The position numbers were made by a program, and so were the translations under genes. 60,876 bases of DNA from Oscillatoria sp. SIO1A7 (GTDB lineage: Bacteria > Cyanobacteriota > Cyanobacteriia > Cyanobacteriales > Laspinemataceae), in the NCBI GenBank assembly GCA_010672965.1, contig JAAHFN010000039.1, positions 1 to 60,876 on the forward strand, in the 5' to 3' direction. The notes under the pieces are model-generated. The model searched no databases. It saw only the letters and a list, made by a program, of their open reading frames with translations, and had not been told where the DNA came from. Positions within the stretch are counted from its first letter, which is position 1. Each line of letters begins with the position of its first letter. Of the stretch, positions 60,750 to 60,876 are shown in pieces.

Positions 60750-60876
60750 AACCGAACGAGCCAAGAAGAAATGGCACTCCCAAGACTCCGGATGGTACGG
60801 GAAACTATATTTCGACAGCTACAACCGATATTAACTTGCGTTTCTAATTTTTGAGCTAAGCATCCTGTCTCGACCT

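Overview
The window comes from a cyanobacterium, probably a filamentous one. HIP1 octamers (GCGATCGC) are abundant throughout, heptanucleotide short tandem repeats of the GGGTGTA/GGGTGTG, GGGCATT and TTTTGAG/TTTTAAG type fill many intergenic spaces, and the right part carries typical cyanobacterial gene sets: CcdA/Ccs1 cytochrome c biogenesis, CHAT-CHASE2 with a DUF1822 protein and a DUF928 gene, and a TPS-type exoprotein. No rRNA, tRNA or CRISPR array was seen.

Region A (about 1-36.5 kb) is an accessory, probably mobile, element of which only the right end is visible. At 1-9.7 kb are small plasmid/phage-like genes, mostly on the minus strand: a protein with an SSB-like acidic tip, a cytosine-methyltransferase C-terminal fragment, a paralogous pair of unrecognised proteins, the anti-restriction protein ArdA, two SLOG-domain proteins and a 2OG-Fe(II) oxygenase-like protein. 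Copies of a 76-bp HIP1-bearing repeat sit between several of them. At 9.7-14.9 kb lies the most striking part: a translationally coupled minus-strand operon of a caspase-like protease, a membrane protein and a large QDE-1/RdRP-like RNA polymerase (DFDGD catalytic motif), with a staphylococcal-nuclease gene divergent from it. At 15-28.4 kb are an HU-like protein, a membrane TPR-like pair, and a plus-strand run of modular proteins ending in a 1720-residue beta-helix protein. At 28.4-36.5 kb are DNA-modification and DNA-handling genes (a Dam-type methyltransferase, an HNH nuclease, a DpdA/TGT-like base exchanger, an XRE/AT-hook regulator), a coiled-coil protein with a likely programmed -1 frameshift, and an IS110-family recombinase preceded by a strongly structured non-coding region that may be its bridge RNA. 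Six proteins of this region carry QLSLF-type sliding-clamp motifs.

The element ends at about 36.5 kb, where an FAD oxidoreductase gene (minus strand) loses its C-terminal coding part right after the recombinase gene. This looks like an insertion junction.

Region B (36.5-60.9 kb) looks chromosomal: GNAT and SET-domain proteins, a 3000-residue TPS exoprotein fused to a CHAT protease, ccdA and ccs1, two membrane SH3-type proteins, and a DUF1822 to CHAT-CHASE2 to (frameshifted) DUF928 operon. It is rich in palindromic MITE-like repeats and heptamer repeats, one of which has expanded in frame inside the TPS gene.

Functional reading: region A combines self-protection (ArdA, DNA methylation, possible 7-deazaguanine insertion), replication-coupled DNA enzymes (clamp motifs) and an unexplained caspase/membrane/RNA-polymerase module that could be a defence or conflict system. 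The assignments of motifs are read from the sequence; the system-level roles are inference.
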